This document shows positions 1 to 7,976 of a stretch of 64,000 nucleotides of DNA, piece by piece. Origin of the DNA: CAJWOS01 sp964502005 (GTDB lineage: Bacteria > Myxococcota_A > UBA796 > UBA2385); the NCBI GenBank assembly GCA_964502005.1, contig CAZCUX010000023.1:1-64000 (forward strand). The letters are read 5' to 3'. Within the stretch, counting starts at the first letter, position 1. Every line of letters starts with the position of its first letter. The position numbers were made by a program, and so were the translations under genes. The notes beneath the pieces were generated by a model. It saw only the letters and a list, made by a program, of their open reading frames with translations. It was not told where the DNA came from and searched no databases.

Positions 1-344
1 GGGGTCTCGGGTTGTGCTCCCGATTCATCTCGGCACCCCGACCGGGGTCTCGGGTGGGCTGCCTGGTGGTCCCGGTAGCCCCGTGGTCCCAGCGGGGTCG
101 CGTTTCGCCGCGCAGGGCGCGCGTAGGGTTGGTTTTGCGGGCCGGCGCGTTGGTTCCCAGGGCCGGTGACCGTGTGACGCGTTGCCAAATCGTATCGCGA
201 TAATGGGCGATAGTTGGCGATGGTTGGCACGGAGAATGGCCGACGTCGTGCGGAGCTTGGGGGGAGCGTTGGGTTGCGAATAGGTAGGTGCGGATAGGGT
301 AGCGTTGGCTGCATTTGGCTTGACGCCGCGCCGATTCACGGGGG
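1..344. other. Non-coding left edge, short direct repeat
   Basis: No convincing gene is seen. A 12-base direct repeat, GGGGTCTCGGGT, occurs at 1-12 and 44-55. The stretch lies downstream of the minus-strand membrane-protein gene that ends at 345. Open frames here translate to Pro/Arg-rich text typical of GC-rich non-coding DNA. Confidence 0.5.
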
Positions 345-953
345 CTATCGGAAACCGACAGAGAGAAGCGCCCACAGGGCAATCGTGACGATACCGTTGC
401 CTGTGAGCTTTACCGCGACGTTGTAGTGGTTCGACTTTCGGATTGACACGTTGCGGTTTCGGTCGATGGCTCGTATCAGCGACTGGCGATGGGCAGTCTC
501 CGTGGAAATCGGAGGTCTTTCATGTAAATCGACCATGGTGAGCATTGCAGCCTCGGACCCCTGCACCGCTACCCATCCCGCAGTCAGTAAATATGCGAAA
601 CCGACGAACGCAACGAGGGCTGAGACGCCGGATGTGTTGGAATTCAGAACCGTGGCCGTGAGAAAGCTTGTGGAGAGTCCGAGGAGACCTAAGAACGAAC
701 GTAGTCCTCCATCGAGGCGCTCGATGCGCTTCAATGCGTCACCTTGCATAAGCTCAAGGCTGTCGACCGTGGCCCAGATACGCTCGTCATCTTCGTTCAC
801 AGCTCCCAGCTCGTCCCACTTCCTCTGAAGCCGCGCATGGATTGAGCCGAGGCGATGCACGTCTCTTAGCAACATGTGCCCTGCCCATGTTCGTGCTCGC
901 TGTAGGACGGACCTCCAGGACATGACCTCAAAGGAGCTTGGGTCGAACTTCAT
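345..953 (-). CDS. Small membrane protein after the ATP-grasp gene
   Basis: 202 aa if started at the ATG that overlaps the ATP-grasp stop codon (ATGA, 950-953). This coupled start is preferred to an upstream in-frame one that would run into the neighbour. Residues about 88-140 hold two hydrophobic segments (around SFLGLLGLSTSFLTATVL and ALVAFVGFAYLLTAGWVAV), and a third closes the C-terminus (GIVTIALWALLSVGF). The N-terminal half is soluble and charged. I do not recognise a family. As the last gene of the operon, coupled to a graspetide-type ligase, it could export, immunise against or anchor the product, but that is inference from position only. Confidence 0.6.
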   Translation of the reverse strand: MKFDPSSFEVMSWRSVLQRARTWAGHMLLRDVHRLGSIHARLQRKWDELGAVNEDDERIWATVDSLELMQGDALKRIERLDGGLRSFLGLLGLSTSFLTATVLNSNTSGVSALVAFVGFAYLLTAGWVAVQGSEAAMLTMVDLHERPPISTETAHRQSLIRAIDRNRNVSIRKSNHYNVAVKLTGNGIVTIALWALLSVGFR

Positions 954-1938
954 ACCGTCCGGTCCATACAAAGCAGGTCGCAGATTGTGTTGGGAATCCC
1001 TGCGCCAAATGCTTCGGAGAGCCACCCCCACTCGCCGGTGGGGTTCGCCTCGAGGAAGTAGTACTGCTGTTCTTCGTCTCGCGCCAAATCAATCCCGGCG
1101 TACCGGAGATTCAATCGGTCTGTGAGTGTCAGGAGCTGAGGGCTGCGGGCAATTCGACCGCGCGGTTCGTAGTCTCTCGTCCTCGAAGTCGCCAGTCACC
1201 CTTGACTCCGCCCCCTTCATGAATGATTTCAGCCGCAAACAATTTGTCGCCGACAATGGTGACCCGGATATCTGTCTTTGGTTCAATCGGTTGCTGGAAT
1301 ATTGCTGGGCTGAGGCGAAACTCGGCGGGGGAGAGGCTGCTGATAGAAGCAATTTGCGCGTAGCCAAAGTGCTGTTTGGATTCGTTCCGTATGAGCACAG
1401 TGTCTACCCCCTTGACGACGGCTAGGTCGTTCATGGAAAACGAATCTGCTGGTGGCGGAGCATTGGATACGCTGGTCTTGGGGCACCGAAGGCCCACGCT
1501 ATGTGCGAGGTGGAGTTGGATTGGCTTGTGCTCGGCCTCGTATACTGCTGCCGGATGGTTCACCCAGCACGCCTCCCTGGCTATCATAAGGGAGCGTACG
1601 ACTGTGTCCCAGTGGTTCTGAAACATATGCTCTTCGGCGCTTTGGTCGCCGAACCATCGCCGGACTGTTGGGCGTCGGAAATACACGGACCGTATGTCGC
1701 TGGCACGAAGGTAGATATGTCCGGCGTCCGGATGATCTATTGTCCATTTGGCTGCCAACGGATCGAATGTCACGACCGAGGTCGACGAAAACAGGTCGGC
1801 GTCAAGGCGCAGATACCTCGCGCCCCTCCTACGGAGTTCACGGACGACGTGGTCGGCAGAAAAGTCCAAGCGTGTCGTGAGCAGGAGCACAAGGTCCCGA
1901 TTATTCACCCTTCTGGTCCTCTCCTGTTTCGAGGTCAC
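950..1938 (-). pseudogene. MvdD-like ATP-grasp ligase, one frameshift
   Basis: The first 269 codons (GTG start at 1938, stop at 1129) match the MvdC/MvdD-type RimK-like ATP-grasp ligases. These make omega-ester or omega-amide crosslinks in graspetides. Visible are the N-terminal strand VLLLTTRLDFSADHVVREL, the YFRRP motif near residue 90 and the lysine strand DLAVVKG. Translation stops early at ELPAALSS, but the next frame continues at once with LTLTDRLNLRYAGIDLA, then YYFLEANPTGEWGW, the family's C-terminal Mg-ATP block with the Glu-x-Asn metal ligands. That frame ends at 950. The span of 989 bases is one short of 330 codons, the usual family length. A single-base deletion near 1125-1145, real or a sequence error, is the simplest reading. 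No slippery heptamer is seen. Confidence 0.75.
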
Positions 1939-2186
1939 CCTTTTTTGTCGTCGGACGCGGTGCGCCGGCGGTCTCTACAAGGAGAGTGCCAGTCGTTTGA
2001 TTTTGCCAGAGGCCGGACCTCGCATCGTATTCGAAACCTGGAGGCCGCAGGTCTGCGCCCTTCGCTCTCGGCGATTCGGTTTACAGGGCAGTTCTCAAGA
2101 GAAAGTGGGAGGGCATGCGGATCCTTGTTCGGTGTGGCGACGCATTCGTCGACGCTGTCACGCTGCGGGTTTAGTCCAGCGCTCAA
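1935..2186 (-). CDS. Possible small ORF before ATP-grasp gene
   Basis: An open frame of 83 codons from a TTG at 2186 ends in a TGA that overlaps the GTG start of the ATP-grasp gene by 4 bases, the coupling pattern used throughout this operon. It has five cysteines and many Ser, Asp, Glu and Arg residues but no TxxTxxEE-like core repeats such as those of plesiocin or microviridin precursors. No good ribosome-binding site is seen and codon use is mixed. It sits where a graspetide precursor might be encoded, but it may equally be fortuitous. Confidence 0.25.
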   Translation of the reverse strand: MSAGLNPQRDSVDECVATPNKDPHALPLSLENCPVNRIAESEGRRPAASRFRIRCEVRPLAKSNDWHSPCRDRRRTASDDKKG

Positions 2187-2189
2187 TCC

Positions 2190-2369
2190 CGGGGCTCGTT
2201 TTATTGGAGTTCACCGGGCATCACCAGTACATCTTCATGATTGGCGTAGCGCAGACCGTTGCAATGGTGCCCACCGCAAGCAGCCCCCAATACCGTGCCG
2301 ATTGGGTCTCTCCCTGTCGCTTAGGAAATGGTATCTAACGTTTAGCATTAGGGGAATACGCCCCTGCCG
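2190..2369. other. Gap inside the left operon
   Basis: Just past the 190-aa gene on the minus strand is a short hairpin (AGGGG-CGTATT-CCCCT arms at about 2348-2363) without a T-run. Near 2221-2290 a minus-strand frame reads as a hydrophobic stretch ending in Trp, but it has no usable start codon. No confident gene. Confidence 0.35.
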
Positions 2370-2942
2370 TTAGTCGTATCGACCATCTGAACGAGCGAGG
2401 TACCTTACGACGCAAGAGTGTAGCAGCACCCAGCCGGGCCGCGAGAGTCGTGCAACAACCTTTCTGGCGTCCAACGCGCGTTTGTCGACCGTCACCATCT
2501 GCAGAAAGTTTGCCACAAACACTGAACTTTTATCGGCACCATGCCAGTTGGGTAGGTAAAACCGCCTGCTGTACTTGTATCGAAGAAGTGTGGCCAAATC
2601 GTTATTCTCAATGTTTCCCCGAGGGCCAATGTCATGCACGGGCACCAAATTGGTCCAGGGGACTTCAGAAATGGACCGGTCGATGTCACACGAGTTGCCG
2701 ACCACGAGCCAATACCGAGTGGCGTTCTTTGAGGCGGCAGGCCGCGCCTCCGCATCTAAGAATGGCTGGCGAGCATTCAGTTCGATTACATCCCCTTGAA
2801 ATATTCCCGAAATTGGCCATCCTAAATCGTAGAACCGAGCTTCCATCGAACCGGAGGCAACCAATGAGTCAATGGCCGCCTTTAAGTCGTCCTCGTCGTA
2901 GATGGGGGGCCAGCGTCCCCCCGGCGAGTGGTCCTGGTTCAT
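2370..2942 (-). CDS. Uncharacterised protein with NSCDI motif
   Basis: 190 aa, start ATG at 2942, four bases after the stop of the 110-aa gene. The centre reads GIFQGDVIEL, then YWLVVGNSCDIDR and LVPVHDIG. This spacing (a GD turn, a beta strand ending in an Asn/Thr-x-Ser-Cys-Asp segment, then a 'PV' strand) recalls a loosely conserved group of proteins scattered in accessory and phage-related loci, but I cannot name a domain with certainty. No signal peptide or membrane segment. It lies between the TIGR04255 pair and the ATP-grasp gene, so it probably belongs to the same functional unit. Confidence 0.65.
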   Translation of the reverse strand: MNQDHSPGGRWPPIYDEDDLKAAIDSLVASGSMEARFYDLGWPISGIFQGDVIELNARQPFLDAEARPAASKNATRYWLVVGNSCDIDRSISEVPWTNLVPVHDIGPRGNIENNDLATLLRYKYSRRFYLPNWHGADKSSVFVANFLQMVTVDKRALDARKVVARLSRPGWVLLHSCVVRYLARSDGRYD

Positions 2943-2946
2943 CTTG

Positions 2947-3279
2947 CTACAGCAGGTCGTAGTCGGCAGAGGGCTGGGCCTCTGCAGCGCGGGTCATCAG
3001 ACGGTCGACGACTGCTTCATCCTCATCATCAACTTCTAAGACCGCAAGCGCCCGCGCTACTGCAGCCGCGTCCAACGTCAGACGAGAAATGGGCTCGTCG
3101 ATTTGCATTGCGCCGGTGACATTTCCACCGACACCACATTCTAGGTCGGGTGGGAGCGGAGTCTCCGCGCCTCCAAACAATGACCGACGCACTTTGATCT
3201 CGGGCTCGCAGGCGGGAAATGGCGGTGCGGCGGTCGCACCCATTGTCAAAGACAGTATTACGGAGTGCTGAATCATCAT
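2947..3279 (-). CDS. Small uncharacterised protein coupled to TIGR04255 gene
   Basis: 110 aa from the ATG at 3279, which overlaps the TGA of the upstream gene (ATGA) and is preceded by a strong Shine-Dalgarno (GGAGGGAG, four bases upstream) inside that gene's 3' end. A longer in-frame start at 3324 is less likely. The N-terminus is mildly hydrophobic (SVILSLTMGATAAPPFPA) and the C-terminal half is helical and acidic (VLEVDDEDEAVVDRL). No family recognised. Size, acidity and tight coupling make it a possible partner, or even substrate, of neighbouring proteins. That is speculation. Confidence 0.65.
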   Translation of the reverse strand: MMIQHSVILSLTMGATAAPPFPACEPEIKVRRSLFGGAETPLPPDLECGVGGNVTGAMQIDEPISRLTLDAAAVARALAVLEVDDEDEAVVDRLMTRAAEAQPSADYDLL

Positions 3280-4070
3280 GTTTCTCCCTCCGAGTGGGAA
3301 GAGCCAGAGTCCGTCGTCATCCATTCAAGTAGGGCGGAACCTACCAATGAGCGAAAGATGGTGAAGATATCCGCAGCGAAACCCTCAATCATTTCGGGAG
3401 CGTCCTTAACTTGGAAGTCGCCCTCGAAGTACCGGTCAACGTCCAAACGAAAGTGGGGCTCGGTCTCATTCTGCTCATTAAGTATTCCATAGCGCACCAA
3501 CATTCCTCCCATTCCATCTGCATTGGTGCTTAGAAACTCAGAAACGAATCTTGCGGTACCGTCTATGGAAAAATGAGGGGGACCGTGGAGGTAATCTGGT
3601 TGCACGACGTCTTCCCATTTGACGGAACGACCGATGAAAGACGAGACCTGCGTTGGATAAATCCGATTTACATATCGAAGACCCAAACGTGTTGGGAGGA
3701 TGGGGCTGTGTGCGTTTTCAAGTGCCGTTACGGCCAAAGAAAAATCGCGTTTGAATTCGGCGCGGGAGGAGTGTGCGCGATTTGTGAGCGTCAACGCATC
3801 GCTACTGAGTTCAAGAGTTCGCTGATTGTCGAGCGATACGAACTGGAAATGGTTCTGCTCGACAATGTTCACACCGTCTGGGCGGAGTTCGACATGTTTT
3901 GCGGCAGAACGTTTGGCCGACCGCGGAAAGTTTGGGCGGACCTCCTCCTGGAAGTCTGCGGGCCCGCGATCGATCTTCATCACAGGGTGGAAGCGGAGCT
4001 GCGCGATGACCGCCACCAGGGGGTTTCGCTGAAACTGGGTGTAGTCGGGAGATGGCAGGGTCCAAGGCAT
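3276..4070 (-). CDS. TIGR04255 family protein
   Basis: 264 aa. The N-terminus carries the signature of the TIGR04255 'sporadically distributed' family: YTQFQRNPLVAVIAQLRFHP, then a conserved PADFQEEVRPNFP segment, and later LPTRLGLRYVNRI. Length is typical of the family. The molecular role of TIGR04255 proteins is not established to my knowledge; the patchy distribution suggests an accessory or defence-related function. It appears to be the promoter-proximal gene of a minus-strand operon that continues through four or five genes to 345. The ATG at 4070 is the only reasonable start because the family motif begins ten residues later. Confidence 0.8.
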   Translation of the reverse strand: MPWTLPSPDYTQFQRNPLVAVIAQLRFHPVMKIDRGPADFQEEVRPNFPRSAKRSAAKHVELRPDGVNIVEQNHFQFVSLDNQRTLELSSDALTLTNRAHSSRAEFKRDFSLAVTALENAHSPILPTRLGLRYVNRIYPTQVSSFIGRSVKWEDVVQPDYLHGPPHFSIDGTARFVSEFLSTNADGMGGMLVRYGILNEQNETEPHFRLDVDRYFEGDFQVKDAPEMIEGFAADIFTIFRSLVGSALLEWMTTDSGSSHSEGET

Positions 4071-4977
4071 GTGCAGATTTTATCGGCCGAGTTGGTGGGC
4101 GACAATCGCAGAATCTCTGCAGAATTTCGCTCGGCGTTTGGGGGCGTGTTGCCGGCACACGGGGCGCCTTCGTTGAACGTGGAAGAGAGCGCCTCAAAAA
4201 CCAGCCGCTGCTTCGGCAAAGGACCGAATCGCGCCGGTCGCATGCCCCTCCCGATTGTGCCGACGCCCCTCACTCTGCCAACCACCCGTCGGCTCTGCGT
4301 CTACCCGCAATTCCCCATAACCGCATAAAACCCTTGGGTACCCGCCATTATTTGTCCGCCGCGGTCGCCCGTCTTCGCATGCAGACACGTGGCTTGCGGG
4401 CTCCCTGTCGCGTGGGAACCAACCGACTGGGGCGCTGCGCCGTCTTGGGTTCCCAATACAATGCACGCTTCATCCGGCGCCGTGGCACGGACGGGAAGCA
4501 CGGTCGAGAGATGGCGTGGTGTTGGGCGCGCGCCGCTCGTTCTTGGGTGGATGGTGTCCTCCGCGCCGAAAGGGGCCCCCTATCGAATGTGTTGGGGTTT
4601 GGGCGGTCGGCGAATTCCGATACGGACGGAGAACAGCGGCCTCCTCGCGCACAACATGCTGACTCCCATTACCCGATTGCCATCGCCCAACGTTGCGGCA
4701 GTCAAAACAAACAAACCCACGACCAAACCAATCTTTGCACGAAGGGGCAAGCTGTTTGGCTTTGCGATTCGCGCTGCGGGAATACCGACAGTTGGGATGC
4801 GCCGCGGACTCCGGTGACCGCAGCAGAGTGCGGTCGCGGTGGATTCCTTGGGCGTGTGCTCCCAAGCGAGACTGGCCAAACGAATCAGCCCCCCGGCATC
4901 GCGATGTGCGAAGGGGGGGCTGACCAGCGAAGCGTTGCCCTATGGCGCCGCTTGCCACACGTGGCTGCGACAGCGGC
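4071..4977. other. Long stretch without a supported gene
   Basis: About 900 bases between the 5' end of the TIGR04255 operon and the 3' end of a small lipoprotein gene. Both strands have open frames but with Pro/Arg/Ala-biased, non-conserved translations. On the minus strand a signal-peptide-like segment (KIGLVVGLFVLTAATLGDG) is encoded near 4680-4735, followed by in-frame stops, so a decayed gene for a secreted protein may lie here. The promoter of the left operon should lie near 4071-4200. Confidence 0.4.
4885..4923. terminator. Inverted repeat after lipoprotein gene
   Basis: Perfect 10-base arms TCAGCCCCCC (4885-4894) and GGGGGGCTGA (4914-4923) flank a 19-base loop, 55 bases past the stop of the minus-strand lipoprotein gene. 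No T-run follows, so termination is only suggested by position. Confidence 0.45.
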
Positions 4978-5259
4978 TTAGGCGCCGGTGTCGGTGCCTT
5001 CGAGGGATGCGCACTCGGCGCCAGCGGCGTCGTCGGCGTCTTGGAGCTGCTGAAGCTCGTTTTCACACTGGTCCTGGAGCTTTGCGTCGGCACCTTCGTA
5101 GGTGTTGCGGGCTTCGTCGCATGCGCCGCCGCAGTCGCAGATGTAGTTGACGTATTCGTCGCAGGGATCGTCGCCGCAGCCGGACGTGAAGGCGATGGCG
5201 AACAATGCGGCGGTGGTAGCGGCGCCAAGGCGGGCCGCCGAGAACGAGCGAAGGGTCAT
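4978..5259 (-). CDS. Small Cys-rich lipoprotein
   Basis: 93 aa with a lipoprotein signal peptide: positively charged start, hydrophobic core AATTAALFAIAFTSG and a cysteine at residue 28, inside SGCGDD. The mature part contains a CDEYVNYICDCGGACDEA cluster and another Cys near the end, probably disulfide-bonded, then an acidic helix. The ATG at 5259 has a good Shine-Dalgarno (AGGAGGCGCAA). No known family. It is divergent from the gene at 5403. Probably lipid-anchored in the periplasm or at the outer membrane. Confidence 0.75.
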   Translation of the reverse strand: MTLRSFSAARLGAATTAALFAIAFTSGCGDDPCDEYVNYICDCGGACDEARNTYEGADAKLQDQCENELQQLQDADDAAGAECASLEGTDTGA

Positions 5260-5402
5260 TTGCGCCTCCTGTGGGGAGTTCGGGGCGTACGGGTGTGGAG
5301 AATCCGTGCGACGGAGATTCGTACAGCGTTCAGATCCAAAAAACACGATAACGCATCGGTGGCTTCCCGTGCTTGTGTCAAAATCGACGCAGTGCGTTTG
5401 GG

Positions 5403-5951
5403 ATGCCGCAAGCGGAGGTTCGGTTGGAAGCGTCGAAGGTTGGAAGGTTGTTGGTGCTCGATGCCGACCAACTGGACGGGGACCGTTGGTGGCGCGGGCC
5501 GTATCGCGACCGCTTGGTGTGCGCAGGTCGCGACCAAACCCGCTTGGTCGGTCGAGAAGGAGGGTGTCCTGTGACGGCGCCGGTTGGCGACGACATTGAT
5601 GCTGACGTTGTCCTCGCCTCGCTGGAGGATGCTGGATTGCCGCTTTTGGGAATCGTTTTGCCCGTTGGAGACGGGGGGGCCTCGGAGGCCAAGCGGCTCG
5701 CCGCGGTGTCTGCGGCGATGGCGGTGGGCGCGCCCTATGCGCGGCAGGCGGTCGCGCGGGGTATTCCGGTGTGGGTGCTCGGACCCCATGCAGGGGTGGT
5801 GGTGGCGTGGCTTTGGGAAAATGGCGGCCACGCGATGGTGTCGTCGGCGGTCGAGCCTTCGGAGTTGCTCGCGCCACCGCGTCGACGGGTGGTCGCGGCG
5901 CGCCGGGTCGTGACGTGGCTGCGCCGGGTGCGCCGTGGGGAGGCGCCATGA
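5403..5951 (+). CDS. Uncharacterised protein, DprA-like fold possible
   Basis: 182 aa from the ATG at 5403 (a TTG ten codons upstream is possible). Ala/Gly/Val-rich, no signal peptide. The segment LLGIVLPVGDGGASEAKRLAAVSAAMAVGAPYARQAVARGIPVWVLGPHAGVVVAWLW resembles a Rossmann-like nucleotide-binding layout similar in flavour to DprA/LOG proteins, but no diagnostic motif is complete, so function is unassigned. Its TGA overlaps the start of the next gene (ATGA), indicating co-translation with a small membrane protein. Confidence 0.6.
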   Translation: MPQAEVRLEASKVGRLLVLDADQLDGDRWWRGPYRDRLVCAGRDQTRLVGREGGCPVTAPVGDDIDADVVLASLEDAGLPLLGIVLPVGDGGASEAKRLAAVSAAMAVGAPYARQAVARGIPVWVLGPHAGVVVAWLWENGGHAMVSSAVEPSELLAPPRRRVVAARRVVTWLRRVRRGEAP

Positions 5952-6355
5952 TGCTGTGGTGGCTGTCTACGTCGACGGCGTGGGCTTGCTCGGGGCCGGG
6001 CGCCGAAGAAGCGATAGCGCGCGCCGAGTGGGGCGGCACCGCATTGGCCGTGTTCACCGTGCTTCTCATGGCCGGCGCGACGTACCTCGCCCGGCAACGC
6101 GGGGCGATGGGGCGTGCGTTGGCGGGCGGCTATGTGCTGCTGTTGGCCCATCCCGGTTGGTGGATGTCGGCGCGCGGTGGGGATTGTGGCGAAGCGCGCT
6201 TGGATGGCGCGCTGCTGTTTACCTTTTTGGCTGCGGGAATTGGCGTGTGGAGCGCGATTCGGCCGGAGTCCGCAGAGGGACCGGCGGGAGAGGGGCCATC
6301 GTCGGAGGACCGTGGGGCCGTGCGGCCACCCGATGATGGCAAAAGCGCGCCGTAG
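5948..6355 (+). CDS. Small membrane protein
   Basis: 135 aa from the ATG at 5948, which overlaps the preceding stop codon; a second ATG follows directly. The N-terminus (MLWWLSTSTAWAC) looks like a short signal peptide or membrane segment. Three further hydrophobic stretches follow (ALAVFTVLLMAGATYLA, ALAGGYVLLLAHPGWWM, ALLFTFLAAGIGVW), ending in a polar, charged tail. No family recognised. The only neighbour on the same strand is the coupled upstream gene. Confidence 0.6.
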   Translation: MMLWWLSTSTAWACSGPGAEEAIARAEWGGTALAVFTVLLMAGATYLARQRGAMGRALAGGYVLLLAHPGWWMSARGGDCGEARLDGALLFTFLAAGIGVWSAIRPESAEGPAGEGPSSEDRGAVRPPDDGKSAP

Positions 6356-6372
6356 CTGGCTGTTTCGCTCCT

Positions 6373-7347
6373 CTATTCGATGGGGCTTCGCTCGCCGCGT
6401 CCGCGCAAGGCGGGGATGCCGGTGACGATGGCCGGGAGTTGCGAAACGGCCCACCAGCCCGCCGTATACGCAAAAATCTCCGCCTCTTGTAGCCCGACGG
6501 CGCCCAACACCAATGTGGCGGCGGCGGCGGGACCTGCGCCGTAAGTGGGCGGCAGCAACACCGAGGCCAGCGACGACATCAGCAATACGCCCGATGCGAG
6601 GAGGGCCGGCAGCGCGACGTCGACGCCCACTGCGGGGAAAATCAGCGCGAAGGCCCAAATCATCATCGCGACTTGCAGCACGCTCAAGCCGACGTTGAGT
6701 GCCAATGTGACCGGCGCTGACAGATTGTCAGTCGCTTGTGTCAATGTGTCACGAATGAGAGCGAGGGGGCTTGGGCCTTCGGCGGGAGGCGCGCCGCCGA
6801 AGCGGCGTCCGACCATCAGCACGGCCACGAGACCAAATACGCCGAGCGAGACGAGCCCACCGACGCTCGAAAGCGCGTTTTGGTACAGCTCCGGCCCGAC
6901 CAGCGCGCGCCAATGGTCGGCGCCGGCCCACAGCACCACGAGCAAGGTGCCCGCAAATGCGAAGGCTTCGAGGAAGGCCACCACGCCCACAGCCGCGGCG
7001 GCCGCGGCGGCCGAGAGGCGGCACTCCCGCACCAACATGCCGATGGCTGCGAGGTCGCCGGCTCGACCGGGCAAGACCAAGTTGAGCACGCCCGACGCGA
7101 AGCCGATTTGGATGACGCGAAACAGCGGCGGCCGGGGCGGATTAAGCGACACCCACAAGCGCACTTCGTGCAGGACGAGGCTGCTCCACTTGATGCCCAT
7201 CGCCAGTAGCAGCCAGCCCGGAGCGGCGCGGTCCACCAGCGTTGCAACGGCGGCGCGGTCGACATGGGAAAACAGCGCGACCAATACCGCGACCGAAACT
7301 GCCAGCTGGCCGAGTCTCCAAGCCCAGGACTGGGCGGCGCTGCTCAT
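6373..7347 (-). CDS. Flippase-like (UPF0104/LPG synthase TM) membrane protein
   Basis: 324 aa with about eight membrane segments. The pattern (IKWSSLVLHEVRLWVSL, then GFASGVLNLVLPGRAGDLAAIGMLVRE, later LPPTYGAGPAAAATLVLGAVGL) fits the lysylphosphatidylglycerol synthase TM-region / UPF0104 family, which includes MprF-type flippase domains and AglD-like proteins. No synthetase domain is attached. Its ATG overlaps the stop of the upstream lipoprotein gene (7344-7347), so it is the third gene of a coupled operon with two paralogous lipoproteins. Lipid or glycolipid translocation is plausible but unproven. Confidence 0.75.
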   Translation of the reverse strand: MSSAAQSWAWRLGQLAVSVAVLVALFSHVDRAAVATLVDRAAPGWLLLAMGIKWSSLVLHEVRLWVSLNPPRPPLFRVIQIGFASGVLNLVLPGRAGDLAAIGMLVRECRLSAAAAAAAVGVVAFLEAFAFAGTLLVVLWAGADHWRALVGPELYQNALSSVGGLVSLGVFGLVAVLMVGRRFGGAPPAEGPSPLALIRDTLTQATDNLSAPVTLALNVGLSVLQVAMMIWAFALIFPAVGVDVALPALLASGVLLMSSLASVLLPPTYGAGPAAAATLVLGAVGLQEAEIFAYTAGWWAVSQLPAIVTGIPALRGRGERSPIE

Positions 7348-7976
7348 CGGCCGGGTTCACACACGACGGAGAGGCGGAAGTTGCCGTAGTCGCCGTCTTG
7401 CCCGTCTACCCATACGAGGTGGTGTTCGTCGTTTCCGACGGCCACGATTTGAATCGTATCGACGCCGGGCTTTGTAGAGCCTTCGCACTCTCCCGTGCTG
7501 GTGCTGCTATTGGGGCAGCGGTCGGCGTGGGGCCAGCGAATGCTGAAAAGGTCGAGCTTGGCGCAAGGACTTTCGAGCTTCACGGTGGCGCGCATGTTCG
7601 CGGGGAGGTGCAAGTTGTAGATGGCTTCCCGGCCGGCGGCGTAGTTTGCCGAGCGTGGTGTGCAAAACTTCGCGCGGTAGAAGGCGTCGTCGAAATTCGG
7701 GCTTTGGTTGACGTTGTTGGCTTCGATGGTCTCGCCGCATTGAATCGGACGAATCGCGCAGCCCGACGCCAGCGGTGTCTCGATCGGAGAATCGCACGAG
7801 AGGTCGGTGGGTTCGTCCATGGGTGCCGCGCCCGACGCGCCTGACGCCGTTTGGCTGTTCGCGGAAGGCGCCTTGCCAGCGGACGGCGACGCTTCGGGTG
7901 TGTCGGTGCCGGCGAAGGGACCGCACGCCAACAGGAAGGCACCGAGGATTCCGAGGGTAGACGCGAGGGGTCTCAC
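7344..7976 (-). CDS. Lipoprotein, paralogue B of tandem pair
   Basis: 210 aa if started at the GTG whose GTGA overlaps the upstream stop; a GTG at 7991 is an alternative. Lipobox FLLAC near residue 16, then a low-complexity Ser/Ala/Pro linker and a Cys-rich domain. The C-terminal 90 residues parallel the upstream gene closely: NLHLPAN, SPCAKLDLFSIRW, then HHLVWVDGQDGDYGNFRLSV, against SLVLPAN, SDCADLDVFSATW and KHLVWVDGKNGATGNFRLEV. The domain is beta-rich and may resemble pre-peptidase C-terminal-type folds, but I cannot assign it. Periplasmic or outer-membrane lipoprotein of unknown role. Confidence 0.75.
   Translation of the reverse strand: MRPLASTLGILGAFLLACGPFAGTDTPEASPSAGKAPSANSQTASGASGAAPMDEPTDLSCDSPIETPLASGCAIRPIQCGETIEANNVNQSPNFDDAFYRAKFCTPRSANYAAGREAIYNLHLPANMRATVKLESPCAKLDLFSIRWPHADRCPNSSTSTGECEGSTKPGVDTIQIVAVGNDEHHLVWVDGQDGDYGNFRLSVVCEPGR

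Noticed and set aside
2221..2335. Minus-strand hydrophobic segment ending in Trp
   Set aside because: Open for only about 37 codons and without an ATG, GTG or TTG in a sensible place; too weak to call a gene.
1501..2373. Long plus-strand open frame (290 codons) over the ATP-grasp gene and gap
   Set aside because: It is antisense to a recognisable ligase for part of its length, and its translation has no motif or signal; typical antisense opening in GC-rich DNA.
4470..5228. 252-codon minus-strand frame rich in Ala, Pro, Thr
   Set aside because: Low-complexity translation; overlaps the lipoprotein gene in another frame that has a good ribosome-binding site and lipobox.
5403..5951. DprA/LOG-type nucleotide-binding protein
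   Set aside because: The GGxxxG/PGGxGTxxE signatures of those families are absent, so the gene is left as uncharacterised.
6545..7477. 310-codon plus-strand frame
   Set aside because: Antisense to the flippase-like membrane protein, which has clear helices and family motifs.
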